From CAWAVN01 sp963844315 (GTDB lineage: Bacteria > Planctomycetota > Planctomycetia > Planctomycetales > Planctomycetaceae), in NCBI GenBank assembly GCA_963844315.1, contig CAWJOC010000015.1, forward strand, positions 1 to 64,000: a DNA stretch of 64,000 nt, in the 5' to 3' direction. Positions 63,317 through 64,000 of the stretch are shown piece by piece. Below the pieces are notes generated by a model. The model did not search any database. It saw only the letters and a program-made list of their open reading frames with translations, and was not told where the DNA came from. How positions within the stretch are numbered: the first letter of the stretch is position 1; every line of letters begins with the position of its first letter. The position numbers were made by a program, and so were the translations under genes.

Positions 63317-64000
63317 CCCGGATTATTCTCGGTGCGGGAACAAAAGGAGCCTCTGAGGAGTCGTAAGTGTGTCAACACTTCACTTTACGGTTCCACGAAA
63401 GGCTCAGCATGATTTTACAGGGTGTCTGGTCGAAAGGCTTGGAGTTTCTTTCCAAAAAATCGCTGGTCGTCGAAAACTCCGCGGGGCGGCTTTCCAGTGA
63501 TGCGGGGCTGTTGGTGCTCCGCGAGTTTGATCAGAAACTGCAATTCACCGAGTCGTTCGCCGCCTTGCTGGGCGATGGACGCCGTGATCCCGAGCACTCG
63601 ATGCTCGAATTGGTCCGCCAGCGGATTTACGGCATCCTCGCCGGCTATGAAGATCAAAACGATCACGACACCTTGCGCTACGATCCCATCTTTCAACTTG
63701 TGTGCGACCGCTTGCCCGAAGACGGCCAAGAGACCGCCAGTCAGCCCACGCTGTCACGGTTTGAAAACGCGATCCAAATCGCCGACTTGTTTCGCCTCAG
63801 GGAGTGGATGGTCGATCAATTCTTGGATTCGTTTAAGACGCCGCCTACGCGATTAACGTTCGATCTGGACGGCTTCGACGATCCCGCGCATGGCAATCAG
63901 CAACTCACGCTGTTCGATGGCTACCGCAAGCAGAACCAGTATTTTCCGTTGATCATCACCAACGCCGAGACGGGCTTGGTGGTCATGATCGCGCTTTGGC
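63317..64000 (+). mobile_element. IS1380-family insertion sequence, left part
   Basis: The left boundary is placed where the sialidase reading ends, near CCCGGATTATTCTCGG, which has the look of an IS1380-type terminal inverted repeat. The right end lies beyond the window, so repeat symmetry and target duplication cannot be checked here. The transposase gene starts at 63409. Confidence 0.65.
63409..64000 (+). CDS. IS1380-family DDE transposase, partial
   Basis: ATG 63409 opens ILQGVWSKGLEFLSKKSLVV, then ENSAGRLSSDAGLLVLREFD, RQRIYGILAGYEDQNDHDTL and SQPTLSRFENAIQIADLFRL. LTFDLDGFDDPAHGNQQLTL contains the first catalytic Asp (the D-L/D-x-D-x-x-DD-x-x-HG phrase of IS1380), followed by GYRKQNQYFPLIIT. 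The frame is intact for 197 residues and runs off the window. It has none of the frameshifts seen elsewhere. It probably inserted recently into the sialidase gene. Confidence 0.88.
   Translation, partial: MILQGVWSKGLEFLSKKSLVVENSAGRLSSDAGLLVLREFDQKLQFTESFAALLGDGRRDPEHSMLELVRQRIYGILAGYEDQNDHDTLRYDPIFQLVCDRLPEDGQETASQPTLSRFENAIQIADLFRLREWMVDQFLDSFKTPPTRLTFDLDGFDDPAHGNQQLTLFDGYRKQNQYFPLIITNAETGLVVMIALW

Overview
The window looks like a chromosome segment of a planctomycete. The evidence is the gene content: two Cys-type sulfatases, a DUF1501 protein, a DUF2961 protein, two long PVC-type dehydrogenase/haem-binding cytochrome c proteins, a PQQ-like propeller, a ceramidase-like protein, and a cluster with ubiquitin-like, E1, E2 and JAB proteins of a kind known by comparative genomics from planctomycetes. 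Single-base frameshifts occur about every few hundred bases in most genes. They hit island genes and ordinary catabolic genes alike, while each protein stays readable by changing frame. I read most of them as assembly indels and give one interval per reconstructed gene.

Region 1 (1-10,140) is an island read mainly on the plus strand. Its core is a ubiquitin-like modification cassette: a 73-residue ubiquitin/ThiS-like protein (3647-3868), an E2-like domain joined to a cysteine-rich RING/treble-clef-like domain (3973-4982), a JAB/JAMM peptidase (4849-5620) and a ThiF/E1-like enzyme (5639-6325). Small conserved unknowns and a possible sliding-clamp-like protein accompany it. Strong GC hairpins precede several of these genes. 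Two minus-strand units (1425-3061 and 7986-9084) sit inside the island.

Region 2 (9577-17,516) is a minus-strand cluster: a small lipoprotein, a giant membrane-anchored protein of about 1,470 residues, a MotA/TolQ/ExbB-like channel protein and two short proteins sharing an Asp-bearing first transmembrane segment like MotB/ExbD. An XRE regulator lies at each edge. It resembles a proton-driven motor with an unrecognised effector.

Region 3 (17,667-51,502) is mostly exported catabolic proteins: PQQ-like propeller, GH71/99-like hydrolase, TolB-like propeller, zinc ribbon, thermonuclease with lamin-tail domain, di-haem oxidoreductase, serine hydrolase, phosphotriesterase-like protein, repeat-bearing lipoprotein with a radical SAM/SPASM enzyme, DUF1501, FAD oxidoreductase, DUF2961, two sulfatases, NUDIX, two cytochrome-type dehydrogenases, EF-hand esterase, ceramidase-like protein and epoxide-hydrolase-like protein. 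A PIN-like protein with a coupled small ORF (26,717-28,151) and a scar of gene fragments (25,038-25,370) interrupt it.

Region 4 (about 51.5-58.67 kb) is an integrated element: GC-rich flank, a long AT-rich perfect palindrome (52,877-52,963), a RecA/DnaB-like ATPase, a zinc-finger replication-type protein, a small coupled ORF, a CI-like repressor, an excisionase-like HTH protein and a tyrosine recombinase. It ends in a 3' fragment of tRNA-Ala(CGC), the expected attachment scar.

Region 5 (58.67-64 kb) holds decayed sequence, a GHKL-type ATPase joined to a PD-(D/E)XK-like domain (candidate defence protein), and a BNR sialidase-like gene cut off by an IS1380-family element that runs off the window.
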